Under the pieces are notes generated by a model. That model was not told where the DNA came from and made no database searches. It was given only the letters and a program-made list of their open reading frames with translations. A stretch of 64,000 nt of DNA, from the IMG/VR virus record IMGVR_UViG_3300044797_000098, positions 248,001 to 312,000 of that record; one strand, 5' to 3'. Position numbers and translations under genes: made by a program. The DNA is from a virus. This document shows positions 15,153-22,824 of this stretch, one piece after another; the stretch's first letter is position 1, and every line of letters starts with the position of its first letter.

Positions 15153-15905
15153 ATGCGAACAATCGAAGAATTAGCGAATATGTATGTTGCTTATTTACGG
15201 GCAATATACTTAACTCACCAAAACTCACATTGGATTACAAAAGGTCAAGCGTTTTATGGGGATCATTTGCTATTCGAGAGAATATACAAGAGTTCGTCTG
15301 ACAATGCTGATAGCGCAGCGGAACGAATGATAGGGCTGTTTGGTAGCGACGCCCTCGACCCCCAACTTCAATTACAATTTATCCACAAGATTTTAGAAAA
15401 ATCGAATGGGGACGACCCTATGGAAACCTCCATGAAAATTGAGAAACAATTTTTAAATTTTAGTCAGTCGTTTTATGACACGGTCAAAAAGGAAGGCAAG
15501 TTATCATTGGGGTTAGACGATCTCGTAATGAGCATCGCAAGCGATCGAGAAACTGCTGTATATCTTTTGGGACAAGCGACAAAACAATCTGGAAGCAAGT
15601 TTGCTGCCCGTAAAACCGTCCTGAATAGAATTGCTGCTCAATCTTTCGATCCTAACCTACTTCAATCAAAACTTATGAATAGATTGATGGCCGTCGTTCC
15701 AAGTTATGTTCAAGGAAAATCCGATATTAACGTATCTGTCGATATGCAAAACAAAAAAATATGGGCTACAATAAAACTTCCAACAATAACATCACAAGAA
15801 AATCAAGACAAAATTGAGAAAAACTTTCAACAATTTGCTTATAGCATTCTTCCCGACAATATGAAAAACTTCATTGTTGGTGTTGGTTTTGTAATGAATA
15901 AATAA
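15153..15905 (+). CDS. Dps/ferritin-like protein with extra C-terminal domain
   Basis: The start at 15153 (MRTIEELANMY) follows AAGG at good spacing; an in-frame ATG at 15129 lies in the promoter. Residues about 10-135 follow the Dps pattern: HQNSHWITKGQAFYGDH, FERIYK and DSAAERM keep the His/Asp/Glu ferroxidase ligands. Dps cages oxidise iron and shield DNA. About 100 further residues (from AARKTVLNRIAAQS) are not Dps-like and form a beta/alpha domain ending FIVGVGFVMNK. The extension is unusual. It may tie the Dps fold to another phage component or convert it to a structural protein. Confidence 0.78.
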   Translation: MRTIEELANMYVAYLRAIYLTHQNSHWITKGQAFYGDHLLFERIYKSSSDNADSAAERMIGLFGSDALDPQLQLQFIHKILEKSNGDDPMETSMKIEKQFLNFSQSFYDTVKKEGKLSLGLDDLVMSIASDRETAVYLLGQATKQSGSKFAARKTVLNRIAAQSFDPNLLQSKLMNRLMAVVPSYVQGKSDINVSVDMQNKKIWATIKLPTITSQENQDKIEKNFQQFAYSILPDNMKNFIVGVGFVMNK

Positions 15906-16127
15906 TTATTTCTTTGCCGGTGTGTATTTCACCGCAATTGCTGCTCCATACATATCAGGAACGAGACATACCATAAGTTTTTTTTTGTATGGGTAGCAAC
16001 AAGTGTTAGCGCGACAAGAAAACTGCCCATTGTCGCTTCTATACGAGCCTACACGCGTGTCATCATAGATTTTGAATGTTCCACCGCAATTACATAGAAA
16101 ACATAACAATAGGAAGCAATACCTCAC
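15906..16127 (-). CDS. Small Cys-rich secreted protein or lipoprotein
   Basis: 73 residues with a hydrophobic N-terminus MRYCFLLLCFLCNCGG, a signal peptide with a possible lipobox Cys. The mature part holds four more Cys (FSCRANTCCYPY, MVCLVP), suggesting disulfides outside the cytoplasm. It converges on the Dps-like gene with no gap. Possibly an envelope-targeted superinfection or lysis-related product; no family recognised. Confidence 0.65.
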   Translation of the reverse strand: MRYCFLLLCFLCNCGGTFKIYDDTRVGSYRSDNGQFSCRANTCCYPYKKKLMVCLVPDMYGAAIAVKYTPAKK

Positions 16128-16139
16128 ATATCTATATCA

Positions 16140-16841
16140 TTATATTATTTTAGCAATTCTTTCCTGATATTTCATCGCAGCAGCATATGGATCATTAGCA
16201 TTCTTTATGGGACGACCAATAACAATATAATCTGCTCCATTTAAAAACGCTTCTTCTACATCTACCGTTCGTTTTTGATCATCAATTAGTTTATTTTCTA
16301 CTGGTCGAATACCCGGAACAACAACCAAAAACTTATTCCCAAGATTTTCTCGTAATTTATTTGCTTCTAATCCCGAAGATATAACGCCATCACAACCAAT
16401 TTCCAGCGCTCTTTTTGAGCGCGATAGAGCTAAATCTTCTATATTACATTGAAAACCAAGCGAATTAATATCGGATTGATCAAGGCTTGTCAATGCTGAC
16501 ACTGCCAAAATCTTTATATTACCTTTTTCTTTTACTGCATAGCGCAAGATTTCATCGTTTCCGTGTATTGTAGCAAAATCTACATTATGTTTTGCCAGCG
16601 CTCTTACTGCCAATCCGACTGTTTGAGGAACATCAAAAAACTTAAGATCCGCGAATACCTTTTTACCCATATATTGTAATTGTTCAATTACATCAAAATA
16701 ATTTGATGACATAAATAATTGGAGGCCTAATTTATAGAAAGAAACCGCATCACCTAATTTTGATACAAGCGATTTGGCTTCCTTTGCTCCATCAACATCT
16801 AACGCAACAATTAGACGATCTTTGATCGGAATAGATTTCAT
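16140..16841 (-). CDS. pyrF: Orotidine 5'-phosphate decarboxylase
   Basis: 233 residues, normal for bacterial PyrF. It starts LIVALDVDGAKEA and has the catalytic block KKVFADLKFFDVPQTV (Asp-x-Lys-x-x-Asp), a central TIHGNDEIL, and a C-terminal phosphate-binding VVVPGIRP and YIVIGRPI. It converts OMP to UMP, the last step of pyrimidine synthesis. The preceding step, PyrE, lies at 42005-42571. It overlaps the MazG-like gene by four bases, forming a nucleotide-pool cassette. Confidence 0.95.
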   Translation of the reverse strand: MKSIPIKDRLIVALDVDGAKEAKSLVSKLGDAVSFYKLGLQLFMSSNYFDVIEQLQYMGKKVFADLKFFDVPQTVGLAVRALAKHNVDFATIHGNDEILRYAVKEKGNIKILAVSALTSLDQSDINSLGFQCNIEDLALSRSKRALEIGCDGVISSGLEANKLRENLGNKFLVVVPGIRPVENKLIDDQKRTVDVEEAFLNGADYIVIGRPIKNANDPYAAAMKYQERIAKII

Positions 16842-17140
16842 AGATTATCGATATGTTTTTTCAATGCTTCATATATGTTTATATTCTCACGAGCAGTTAT
16901 TGTTGTAAGCATGAATAATAATTCACCAATTTGGTCTGTTAGTATTGGTTTTTTCAATCCTGATTTATTAAGGATTTCTAATGCCTCTGGATCTACGCTG
17001 TCTTTAATATCTGAACATAGATTTTGGATTTCATATACTATATATGCCGAATCATCATTCTTATTTACTTGTAGCGAGCGTCTCTCTGCTTCGTTCCATA
17101 AATCATCAAAACTTTTTATTTTGTCTGTCATATTTTTCAA
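16838..17140 (-). CDS. MazG-like nucleotide pyrophosphohydrolase
   Basis: 100 residues, a single-domain helical protein. The last third, DQIGELLFMLTTITARENIN, fits the MazG pattern E-E-x-G-D-L-L-F-x-L with conservative swaps (Asp for Glu, Glu for Asp). An upstream acidic helix (YEIQNLCSDI) could provide the other metal ligands. MazG enzymes hydrolyse NTPs, dNTPs or (p)ppGpp. With PyrF next door a role in pyrimidine pools or alarmone control is plausible. The first 11 codons overlap the neighbour; an internal ATG would reduce that. Confidence 0.7.
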   Translation of the reverse strand: MKNMTDKIKSFDDLWNEAERRSLQVNKNDDSAYIVYEIQNLCSDIKDSVDPEALEILNKSGLKKPILTDQIGELLFMLTTITARENINIYEALKKHIDNL

Positions 17141-17336
17141 GCCTTATCTTATTCTTCGGGGGTTGCGCGTTGCATACTTGCATTTCTTCGCACCCCTCTT
17201 CTGATACAAAGATTAGAAACGCTACACCGTTTTCACAATCTATTTTTATTGGTGCTTTCAGTTTTCCAACAAAATATTTTCTTCCTTGGTCATCTGTTCT
17301 TGGTTCCAATTCAATACTTAATCGATCATTAGCCAT
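17106..17336 (-). CDS. Unknown conserved-looking small protein, 76 residues
   Basis: A compact beta-rich protein (GRKYFVGKLKAPIKIDCENG, VAFLIFVSEEGCEEM) with a basic end. A good SD (AAGGA) precedes the ATG. It overlaps the MazG-like gene by 35 bases, more than usual, so one of the starts may be wrong. No family name recalled. Confidence 0.7.
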   Translation of the reverse strand: MANDRLSIELEPRTDDQGRKYFVGKLKAPIKIDCENGVAFLIFVSEEGCEEMQVCNAQPPKNKIRLEKYDRQNKKF

Positions 17337-18204
17337 TTATTTCCTTAACATAATTTTTAATACATTCACGCACAAGCGTATCCGTATCACCGAATTTAAA
17401 TCCTTCATTCATTATCTTATTCATATCCAATATACAATTTGATCTTGGTGCAATAACCATCTTATCTAATGTTTCTTTGTTTATTCTTTGGTATGTGTGG
17501 TTAGGCACATATTTTCGATATTCTTCCAATAAATCCGAATGTTTAAGTGGTAATGGACTTGCTACATTATATATGCCATATAATTCCTTGTTTATCACAA
17601 AATCTATCGCATTCACTAAATCGGAAACGAATGTCATCGAATTAGGCTCATCCAAAACCTGTTTGTATTTGATCAATTTATTCAATAAGTTTCTTGGATG
17701 TTTTTTGGATGATATTGGCATACGAAGACGAAGAATTGTCGTATTCTTCATATCTTTTAGATTATTATCACACTCATACTTGGTTTGACTATAATACGAT
17801 TTAGGTGATGTTATATCTGTTTCTTTCCATCCTGTGTCAATACGAACCTTGTATGGTATGGCATCATCCCATAATAGACAATGCATCTCATCTCTGCCGT
17901 GAGGGGATTGTCCATACATGACGCATCCACTTCCGAGGTGAATGAAACGAATACCTAATTTTTCACATTCGTGCGCGAACATTGTGGGAATAACAACATT
18001 AGCAGTATGTGTTTCTTCTTTGTGGGTCTCACAAAAGTCAATGTTTGGGCTTCCTGTGCGACCAATACAATTTACTATAATATCTGGCTTATACCAAGTC
18101 AATAATTCTTTTATTTGCTTTTCATTTGGTGAGACCCGATCTAATATAGGATTATATGGTAAATGGCTTGCAATGAAACCATTTCCTAATGTATATATTT
18201 TCAT
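17329..18204 (-). CDS. NAD(P)-dependent sugar epimerase/reductase (extended SDR)
   Basis: 291 residues with an N-terminal Rossmann motif GNGFIASHLP and the catalytic Tyr-x-x-x-Lys in YYSQTKYECD (about residue 145). It keeps DIIVNCIGRTGSP and FIHLGSGCVMYG, as in dTDP-4-dehydrorhamnose reductase or GDP-fucose synthase relatives. It probably makes or modifies a nucleotide sugar and would serve the glycan cassette at 23-32 kb. Substrate not predictable. Confidence 0.85.
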   Translation of the reverse strand: MKIYTLGNGFIASHLPYNPILDRVSPNEKQIKELLTWYKPDIIVNCIGRTGSPNIDFCETHKEETHTANVVIPTMFAHECEKLGIRFIHLGSGCVMYGQSPHGRDEMHCLLWDDAIPYKVRIDTGWKETDITSPKSYYSQTKYECDNNLKDMKNTTILRLRMPISSKKHPRNLLNKLIKYKQVLDEPNSMTFVSDLVNAIDFVINKELYGIYNVASPLPLKHSDLLEEYRKYVPNHTYQRINKETLDKMVIAPRSNCILDMNKIMNEGFKFGDTDTLVRECIKNYVKEING

Positions 18205-18443
18205 ATCAAAATACTCATCTTCTCTACTTGTTCTTGTGTCAATAATATATATTCGTTATCAATTAGATACTTATCAGCATATTTTTTTGCTCGCTCAATA
18301 GAATTAAATCTTTCTATTTCAGACGACAGATTACCTAACCATATAACATAGTGATATTCGTATGAGGCGATCATAACACACACATGTCCAGTTTTTACAT
18401 AATGCCGTCTGTTATCTTCATTCCAAGGCGTTAAGTAAATCAT
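18201..18443 (-). CDS. Family A small protein (YLTPWN ... EYILLT)
   Basis: 80 residues: MIYLTPWNEDNRRHYVKTGH at the start, YLIDNEYILLTQEQ and VEKMSILI at the end. It keeps both family A signatures, with a short core (YHYVIWLGNLSSEI). Tandem with another family A gene, overlapping by four bases, and sharing the T-Q-E-Q form with 6031-6345 and 61379-61564. Confidence 0.77.
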   Translation of the reverse strand: MIYLTPWNEDNRRHYVKTGHVCVMIASYEYHYVIWLGNLSSEIERFNSIERAKKYADKYLIDNEYILLTQEQVEKMSILI

Positions 18444-18709
18444 ATCAATAATTCCAATTTTTCATACTCTTTATCATCCAAAAAACAATACCCGGCGTCG
18501 GTAAGCGTGTTCTCTACGAATTGTCTTGCTTCCATACGCGTTCCATAACTAAATGGCCCATTACAAAATCTAATCATTCCAGCCGTTCCATAACGAACTC
18601 TTTCATCTTTTGGGTCATGAATTATATAAATTAATGCTTCCTTTGAACCAAGTAAAAATATACCCTCTTTTGTTTCACTGATTTTTTTCCAAGGTGAAAG
18701 ATATTTCAT
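18440..18709 (-). CDS. Family A small protein (YLSPWK ... GYCFLD)
   Basis: 89 residues: MKYLSPWKKISETKEGIFLL, a core with ALIYIIHDPKDERVRYGTAG, and the C-terminus DAGYCFLDDKEYEKLELLI. It is the most divergent family A member at the C-terminal block (CFLDDKEYEK for ILLTQEQ.EK) but keeps Lys -6 and Leu -2. The IHDPKDERVRYG core aligns with IADPENERNTWCY of 3958-4260, so these two are true paralogues. Confidence 0.77.
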   Translation of the reverse strand: MKYLSPWKKISETKEGIFLLGSKEALIYIIHDPKDERVRYGTAGMIRFCNGPFSYGTRMEARQFVENTLTDAGYCFLDDKEYEKLELLI

Positions 18710-19257
18710 TTAAATAAAATTAGCCTCTCGAACTCATCTGTGTTATATGAGTTATTATTTATTTTCATATTCTCTTTAATTATTATATTCAATAAATAGT
18801 TTCTAATTCGTTTTAGAAAAACTTTTCGTTTCGGGCAAGCGTCTGGTATCATATTAGAATAATTTAATACTGTAATTTCTTTTACTCTTCGTGGATATGT
18901 ATTATTTGGATTTGGAAGAAAAAGAAACGCTATTGTTGCAACGGTGTTATTATACGGATACGAATGTATCCTGATACCATCTTCCATATCTTTTTTACCA
19001 ACGGAAAAACGAACATTGACTTTTGTCATCGATCCATATGTTCCGTAGCCATACCCCCACCCCCAAGCAACACGCATACAAGACATCTTATCCCATAAGT
19101 TGTCAATACATACCGTATTGTTTTTCTCTAAATGGGCATCTGGATATTTTGTTGCTAATTTTATTAGCGCGATTTTTCTTTCTTCAAGTAAGACTAATTC
19201 CGTTTTTGATGCCGTGATTTGTTTGTCGAGTTCGTTGATGATATAGTTTAGTTGCAT
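18706..19257 (-). CDS. Unknown protein with N-terminal coiled coil, 183 residues
   Basis: A helical N-terminus (NELDKQITASKTELVLLEER) is followed by a Gly/Tyr-rich stretch (VAWGWGYGYGTYGSMTKVNV) and a C-terminal helical half ending TDEFERLILFK. The ending is a loose version of the shared tail (Arg -6, but Phe at -2, the only exception). No family recognised. Confidence 0.65.
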   Translation of the reverse strand: MQLNYIINELDKQITASKTELVLLEERKIALIKLATKYPDAHLEKNNTVCIDNLWDKMSCMRVAWGWGYGYGTYGSMTKVNVRFSVGKKDMEDGIRIHSYPYNNTVATIAFLFLPNPNNTYPRRVKEITVLNYSNMIPDACPKRKVFLKRIRNYLLNIIIKENMKINNNSYNTDEFERLILFK

Positions 19258-19275
19258 ACATGAGACTATATCACC

Positions 19276-19563
19276 TTATTCTTCATTGGCAATTTTTAAT
19301 AGTATGTCTGCATGACAAGCAAGTGGAAAACACCAGCAAGAAAGATCACGATTTTTCAATTCTTTCTTCACAGCAGCCATTAATTCTGGCTGGCTTCTAA
19401 TCCATTCTTCATATTTTACAATAGCCTCTTCTCGCGTTTCTACTTTGTATTTAGCGAGCGTTCCATCCATATGGCTATATGGATTACCGTATTTTGTGGG
19501 GCGAGCCACATATACTGCATTAACATCATACGGAACTTTTTTACAATGATATACTCTCGGCAT
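19276..19563 (-). CDS. DUF4326 protein
   Basis: 95 residues matching DUF4326: VYVARPTKYGNPYSH at the start, REEAIVKYEEWIRSQPEL in the middle, and the Cys/His block LSCWCFPLACHADILLKI at the end. This family is common in phages and has no established activity. The Cys/His cluster suggests a metal or nucleotide site. It abuts the GPA-repeat gene. Confidence 0.85.
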   Translation of the reverse strand: MPRVYHCKKVPYDVNAVYVARPTKYGNPYSHMDGTLAKYKVETREEAIVKYEEWIRSQPELMAAVKKELKNRDLSCWCFPLACHADILLKIANEE

Positions 19564-19811
19564 TATATTAACATCACGTATTTTTCTATTTTGTTTTTGC
19601 CATAAATGCGTTTGCCGTCAAGTTGAAAGATACGTTTTCCATTGATCCAGTATTCAGTATCGGTGCCATTTTTATATTCGACGGCCGGTCCGTCCGGATT
19701 ATGTAATTCACCATATTTATTATACCATACTTTAATAGGTTTATACCAATTATTTATATCTTTAATATAAAAAGGTTTTCCTAATAATCGATTTAACCAA
19801 TTAATCATCAT
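19563..19811 (-). CDS. GPA-repeat (MORN-like) small protein with C-terminal tail
   Basis: 82 residues. One repeat, ELHNPDGPAVEYKNGTDTEY, is followed by WINGKRIFQLDGKRIYGKN and the tail KIEKYVMLI. It aligns with the C-terminal third of the longer protein at 11090-11626 (NGPAIEYPDGRTEYWIN ... EKIFRYLMLV). Such repeats occur in many large phages and some toxin-antitoxin loci; activity unknown. Confidence 0.76.
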   Translation of the reverse strand: MMINWLNRLLGKPFYIKDINNWYKPIKVWYNKYGELHNPDGPAVEYKNGTDTEYWINGKRIFQLDGKRIYGKNKIEKYVMLI

Positions 19812-20572
19812 ATTAACATCGCATATTTTTCTGCTTCGGGATATTTTTCCACGAAGGTTTTAATTTCATTATTCAATACATATGGTGCTGATATTTTCTT
19901 TATCACGGATAGCGCTTTACCAAGATTTGGGTTTCCATACGTATCCAGTATTCTATATACCGACCAATTTCCGCTGGTAAAACTGGCATTTTGCGAATAT
20001 ATAGGATTTATATGTCTTTCAATGATTGTTTCATACATAATGTCTTCTAAAAACTCTGATAGTTTTGGTCGCTCTAATCGGAAAAATAATGGAAGCGGGT
20101 AAAATATATGGTGTGTTTTCACCTTAATAAATTCAATTAACATATCTTCTTCATTGTCATCCATATTATATTTTAGAAAATCTATAAAATCCAATGCGTT
20201 TTCATTTATTATGTAAGTAAAATACCCATCAATTAGGAACGGATATTTACCCGTTATTGCTTGTTGAAAAATAACATATTTGTTTTCGATGGAAAGATTT
20301 TTATGCTGTAATAATTTATGTATGTATGATATTTTATCAGCGTATTTTGGATATTTATCTATATCTAAAAATATGTTTGCAATTTCATTTTTTGTTATGG
20401 CTTTTATTTCTAAATCAGTGATGGACTGCTTTAACATATTTATTTCTGCTTGCAATAATTGATTGTTCGTCATTAATTCTTTTAAATAATTGCATTTTAT
20501 TTGTCCATTACCTCCCGTATAGACATAAGTTGTGCAATTCCATCCGCTGCATATCGAACATTGTTCTGACAT
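19808..20572 (-). CDS. Unknown 254-residue protein with C-terminal tail
   Basis: An N-terminal Cys cluster (CSICSGWNC, then QIKCNYLKEL) may bind zinc. A coiled coil (about 33-60) and a long helical region follow, with no recognised enzyme motif. The end, KYPEAEKYAMLI, matches the shared tail, making this the largest tailed protein. Overlaps the GPA-repeat gene by four bases. Confidence 0.7.
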   Translation of the reverse strand: MSEQCSICSGWNCTTYVYTGGNGQIKCNYLKELMTNNQLLQAEINMLKQSITDLEIKAITKNEIANIFLDIDKYPKYADKISYIHKLLQHKNLSIENKYVIFQQAITGKYPFLIDGYFTYIINENALDFIDFLKYNMDDNEEDMLIEFIKVKTHHIFYPLPLFFRLERPKLSEFLEDIMYETIIERHINPIYSQNASFTSGNWSVYRILDTYGNPNLGKALSVIKKISAPYVLNNEIKTFVEKYPEAEKYAMLI

Positions 20573-20578
20573 ATATTA

Positions 20579-21064
20579 TTACTTTCCAATTACATAATTA
20601 GGAACCATGCCACTTGTAATGTATTTTTGCTGCTGTTTTGTTGGAACGGAAGAAAATCCTGTTATGGTTTTTCTACAACGAAACTGTCCTGCACCACATT
20701 TGCATTGCATTGACCATGTGCTTGCGTCCTCGGTTGATGTTGTGCTATAATCGAATGTCAATTCATCTCCTATTTTTATAGGTTGAACGGAAACGAGGAA
20801 GGCTCGATTGACAATAATTTTGACGCATGAATTGGGAACGCAGCCATGATTTATATAAAATTGTGCCGTTCCGCCAAGATCGAGATACTGCGTTGGCCCG
20901 ATTTGTAAATAATTGCTTGCAATCGTTCCGCTAAAATCGGGAATGTTTTGTCTTAAAAGCACTTTTCCAACGAACTCAAAAATTGTATGGTTTGCTGGAA
21001 GATTTACTGTGCTAAAAACTCCGTTGCCTTTTAATGGAGTATTTTTTATTACATAGTTATCCAT
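20579..21064 (-). CDS. SET-domain protein methyltransferase
   Basis: 161 residues that are essentially one SET domain. KGNGVFSTVNLPANHTI is the SAM-binding start, YINHGCVPNSCVKI is the N-H-x-C-x-P-N pseudoknot motif, GDELTFDYST gives the catalytic Tyr, and CKCGAGQFRCRK is the post-SET zinc cysteine cluster. SET enzymes methylate lysine side chains on proteins. They are mainly eukaryotic and giant-virus proteins, with some bacterial and phage cases. Possible targets are phage or host chromatin and ribosomal proteins. Confidence 0.88.
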   Translation of the reverse strand: MDNYVIKNTPLKGNGVFSTVNLPANHTIFEFVGKVLLRQNIPDFSGTIASNYLQIGPTQYLDLGGTAQFYINHGCVPNSCVKIIVNRAFLVSVQPIKIGDELTFDYSTTSTEDASTWSMQCKCGAGQFRCRKTITGFSSVPTKQQQKYITSGMVPNYVIGK

Positions 21065-21077
21065 CTATATAATACTA

Positions 21078-21557
21078 CTATATTGACGCCACAAAATTTT
21101 TCATTCTCGACAATCGTTTATTTAAATCCTCGTCCAATATCCAAGTCTCTGGTAATGTTTTAGTGCCTTTTGCCACTTCTTCGTATTCCTTTTTCAAGAT
21201 TTCAACGACAATGAATGAAAACCCTTGTCGTTTTAGGTTGATCTCTAATCGACGAGATAGCCATTCCACATCACCAAAACTGCGACGATCTGCAATCGTT
21301 AGCAATATAATGTTTCGTCCTTGTTTGTAAAAAATCATGTCTTCGGTGCGAGGATTATAGTTTAAAATAGCAAGACTATGTTTGACAAGATTTTTATTAA
21401 AATTGTCTTTGTCATACGACAATCCCTCAATTTCTCCTAAAAATTGAGTAATGTCTTTTTCATTTCCCCAATGATCATTGCTTGCATCAATGTTTTGGAT
21501 TGTGATGTCGTATGATGATTTTTCAATTTTTGAGTTGAGGTGTTTAAAAATTGCCAT
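21078..21557 (-). CDS. Unknown protein, 159 residues
   Basis: The start is set at 21557 (MAIFKHLNSKIEKS) because AGGAG lies nine bases upstream; the longer frame from 21608 overlaps the small zinc gene. The protein is alpha/beta with a hydrophobic core (NIILLTIADRRSFGDVEWL, FSFIVVEILKKEYEEV). No family recognised. Confidence 0.72.
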   Translation of the reverse strand: MAIFKHLNSKIEKSSYDITIQNIDASNDHWGNEKDITQFLGEIEGLSYDKDNFNKNLVKHSLAILNYNPRTEDMIFYKQGRNIILLTIADRRSFGDVEWLSRRLEINLKRQGFSFIVVEILKKEYEEVAKGTKTLPETWILDEDLNKRLSRMKNFVASI

Positions 21558-21586
21558 TGTAGTTTCTCCTGTTAAAGATTGTCTTT

Positions 21587-21745
21587 TCAGCCATGATGAA
21601 CACAACATTTTGCACGATTGGTTTCACAACAACACGCGTTATCGCAAAAATCACATATAAATCCTTCGTTTTCTCCTGTTTGCCAGCCACTTCCATCACA
21701 ATGTTTGCAGGGCTGTTTTTTATCTGTTTTCGTTTTCTTACTCAT
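21587..21745 (-). CDS. 52-residue DnaJ-type zinc-finger protein
   Basis: A short frame starting MSKKTKTDKKQPCKHCDGSG carries CxxCxGxG, then CDFC, and a Cys-rich end (ACCCETNRAKCCVHHG). This resembles half of the DnaJ Cys-rich domain. It overlaps the stop of the next gene upstream by eight bases. The genome is rich in such zinc micro-proteins. Role unknown. Confidence 0.72.
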   Translation of the reverse strand: MSKKTKTDKKQPCKHCDGSGWQTGENEGFICDFCDNACCCETNRAKCCVHHG

Positions 21746-22040
21746 TTTCTTTTATATTATCATAAATCGGATTAATTGTTAGCCAGCCTTGTTGCATCCA
21801 AAATCGAAAGATTTGCTCTAATTTTCCAGCCATAAATGCTTGTGTGGTTTTGGTGTTCTTTTCATTGACGAACTCTTGCAATGAATTATATAGTTCTTGC
21901 TCTAACTCTTCTATTGTTCGTGTATGAAAAATCCATAATAACGGTGGCGGATCATACCAAAATTCAATGCTTGTTCCGTAATTTTTTTCTACTAAATGAA
22001 CTTTTATATAATCATTAGAATAATATGGTGAATTTGTCAA
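21738..22040 (-). CDS. Unknown protein, 100 residues
   Basis: An acidic protein with an aromatic stretch (SIEFWYDPPPLLWIFHTRTI), an amphipathic helix (EELEQELYNSLQEF) and RFWMQQGWLTINPIYD near the end. No motif recognised. Overlaps the Thg1-like gene by four bases, so the two may be coupled. Confidence 0.68.
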   Translation of the reverse strand: MTNSPYYSNDYIKVHLVEKNYGTSIEFWYDPPPLLWIFHTRTIEELEQELYNSLQEFVNEKNTKTTQAFMAGKLEQIFRFWMQQGWLTINPIYDNIKENE

Positions 22041-22804
22041 GTTGTTCCTCCATTCAATATGTCTTTCAAAAACTCTGGTGCCTTGGCAAAAACGGGCAAC
22101 TCCGTGTCAATGTAAATCTTTTTCCGCGGTTTGTCAAGTCCGTCCGTGTCCTGCATTCTCCTATACACACCTACACCGCGACGGATTGTCAATGGTAATT
22201 CATTAAAATCTATACCAAAATCTTCCATCAAAATCTCGATCTTATCATCAATAGTTTTTTTGGCCAATGTTTCCTTTACTATCTCTACATCATATTGTTT
22301 CACTAAATTATAGAAACAACATTGATATAATCCTATATGAAAACATTGTTGTTGTTTTGCTATCAATGTATTTATTGCTTCTCCAATGTGAGGAACAACA
22401 AAACATTTACTTGTAAATATCGGATCTCCGAATAATTCTATATTCTTGGCTCCTGCCATTTTATTAAATTCAATGCTTGCTATTGATGCTGTTGCTGAAA
22501 CTATTTTCTGCACTCGGTTATCATAATATGGTTGTGTATCATTGGTTTGATCATTCCGACTAACAATTACAATTTCATCATTGAAGGAATATGAAAATAC
22601 GCTCCCATCAATCTCTTGCATTAGTTTTATTGCTGTTGCAGTAAATATCTCAAAAAAATTAATATCGAATGGTTTATTTAGTAATGAAGTAAGTTTCTTA
22701 AATTGCCTTCCATTCACAATCGTTATGACCGGAAGTTTTTTCAATAATTTTATGTCGGATTGATCCTCATAGGATTTGATCCTTTCACGCAATGTTGTAA
22801 GCAT
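22037..22804 (-). CDS. Thg1-like (tRNA-His guanylyltransferase superfamily) protein
   Basis: 255 residues aligned by pattern with bacterial Thg1-like proteins: VITIVNGRQFKKLT (usual R-x-D-G-R-x-F), NKPFD, FSYSFNDEIVIV (usual Y-x-Q-S-D-E), YYDNRVQKIVSATASIA, a central FTSKCFVVP, and GIDFNELPLTIRRGVG near the end. Thg1-like enzymes add nucleotides 3' to 5', repairing 5'-truncated tRNAs. The first metal Asp is Asn here (VNGR), while the second (NDE) is kept, so activity is uncertain. It fits the RNA-repair set in this window. Confidence 0.78.
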   Translation of the reverse strand: MLTTLRERIKSYEDQSDIKLLKKLPVITIVNGRQFKKLTSLLNKPFDINFFEIFTATAIKLMQEIDGSVFSYSFNDEIVIVSRNDQTNDTQPYYDNRVQKIVSATASIASIEFNKMAGAKNIELFGDPIFTSKCFVVPHIGEAINTLIAKQQQCFHIGLYQCCFYNLVKQYDVEIVKETLAKKTIDDKIEILMEDFGIDFNELPLTIRRGVGVYRRMQDTDGLDKPRKKIYIDTELPVFAKAPEFLKDILNGGTT

Positions 22805-22824
22805 ATTAACAATATATCAATGAT

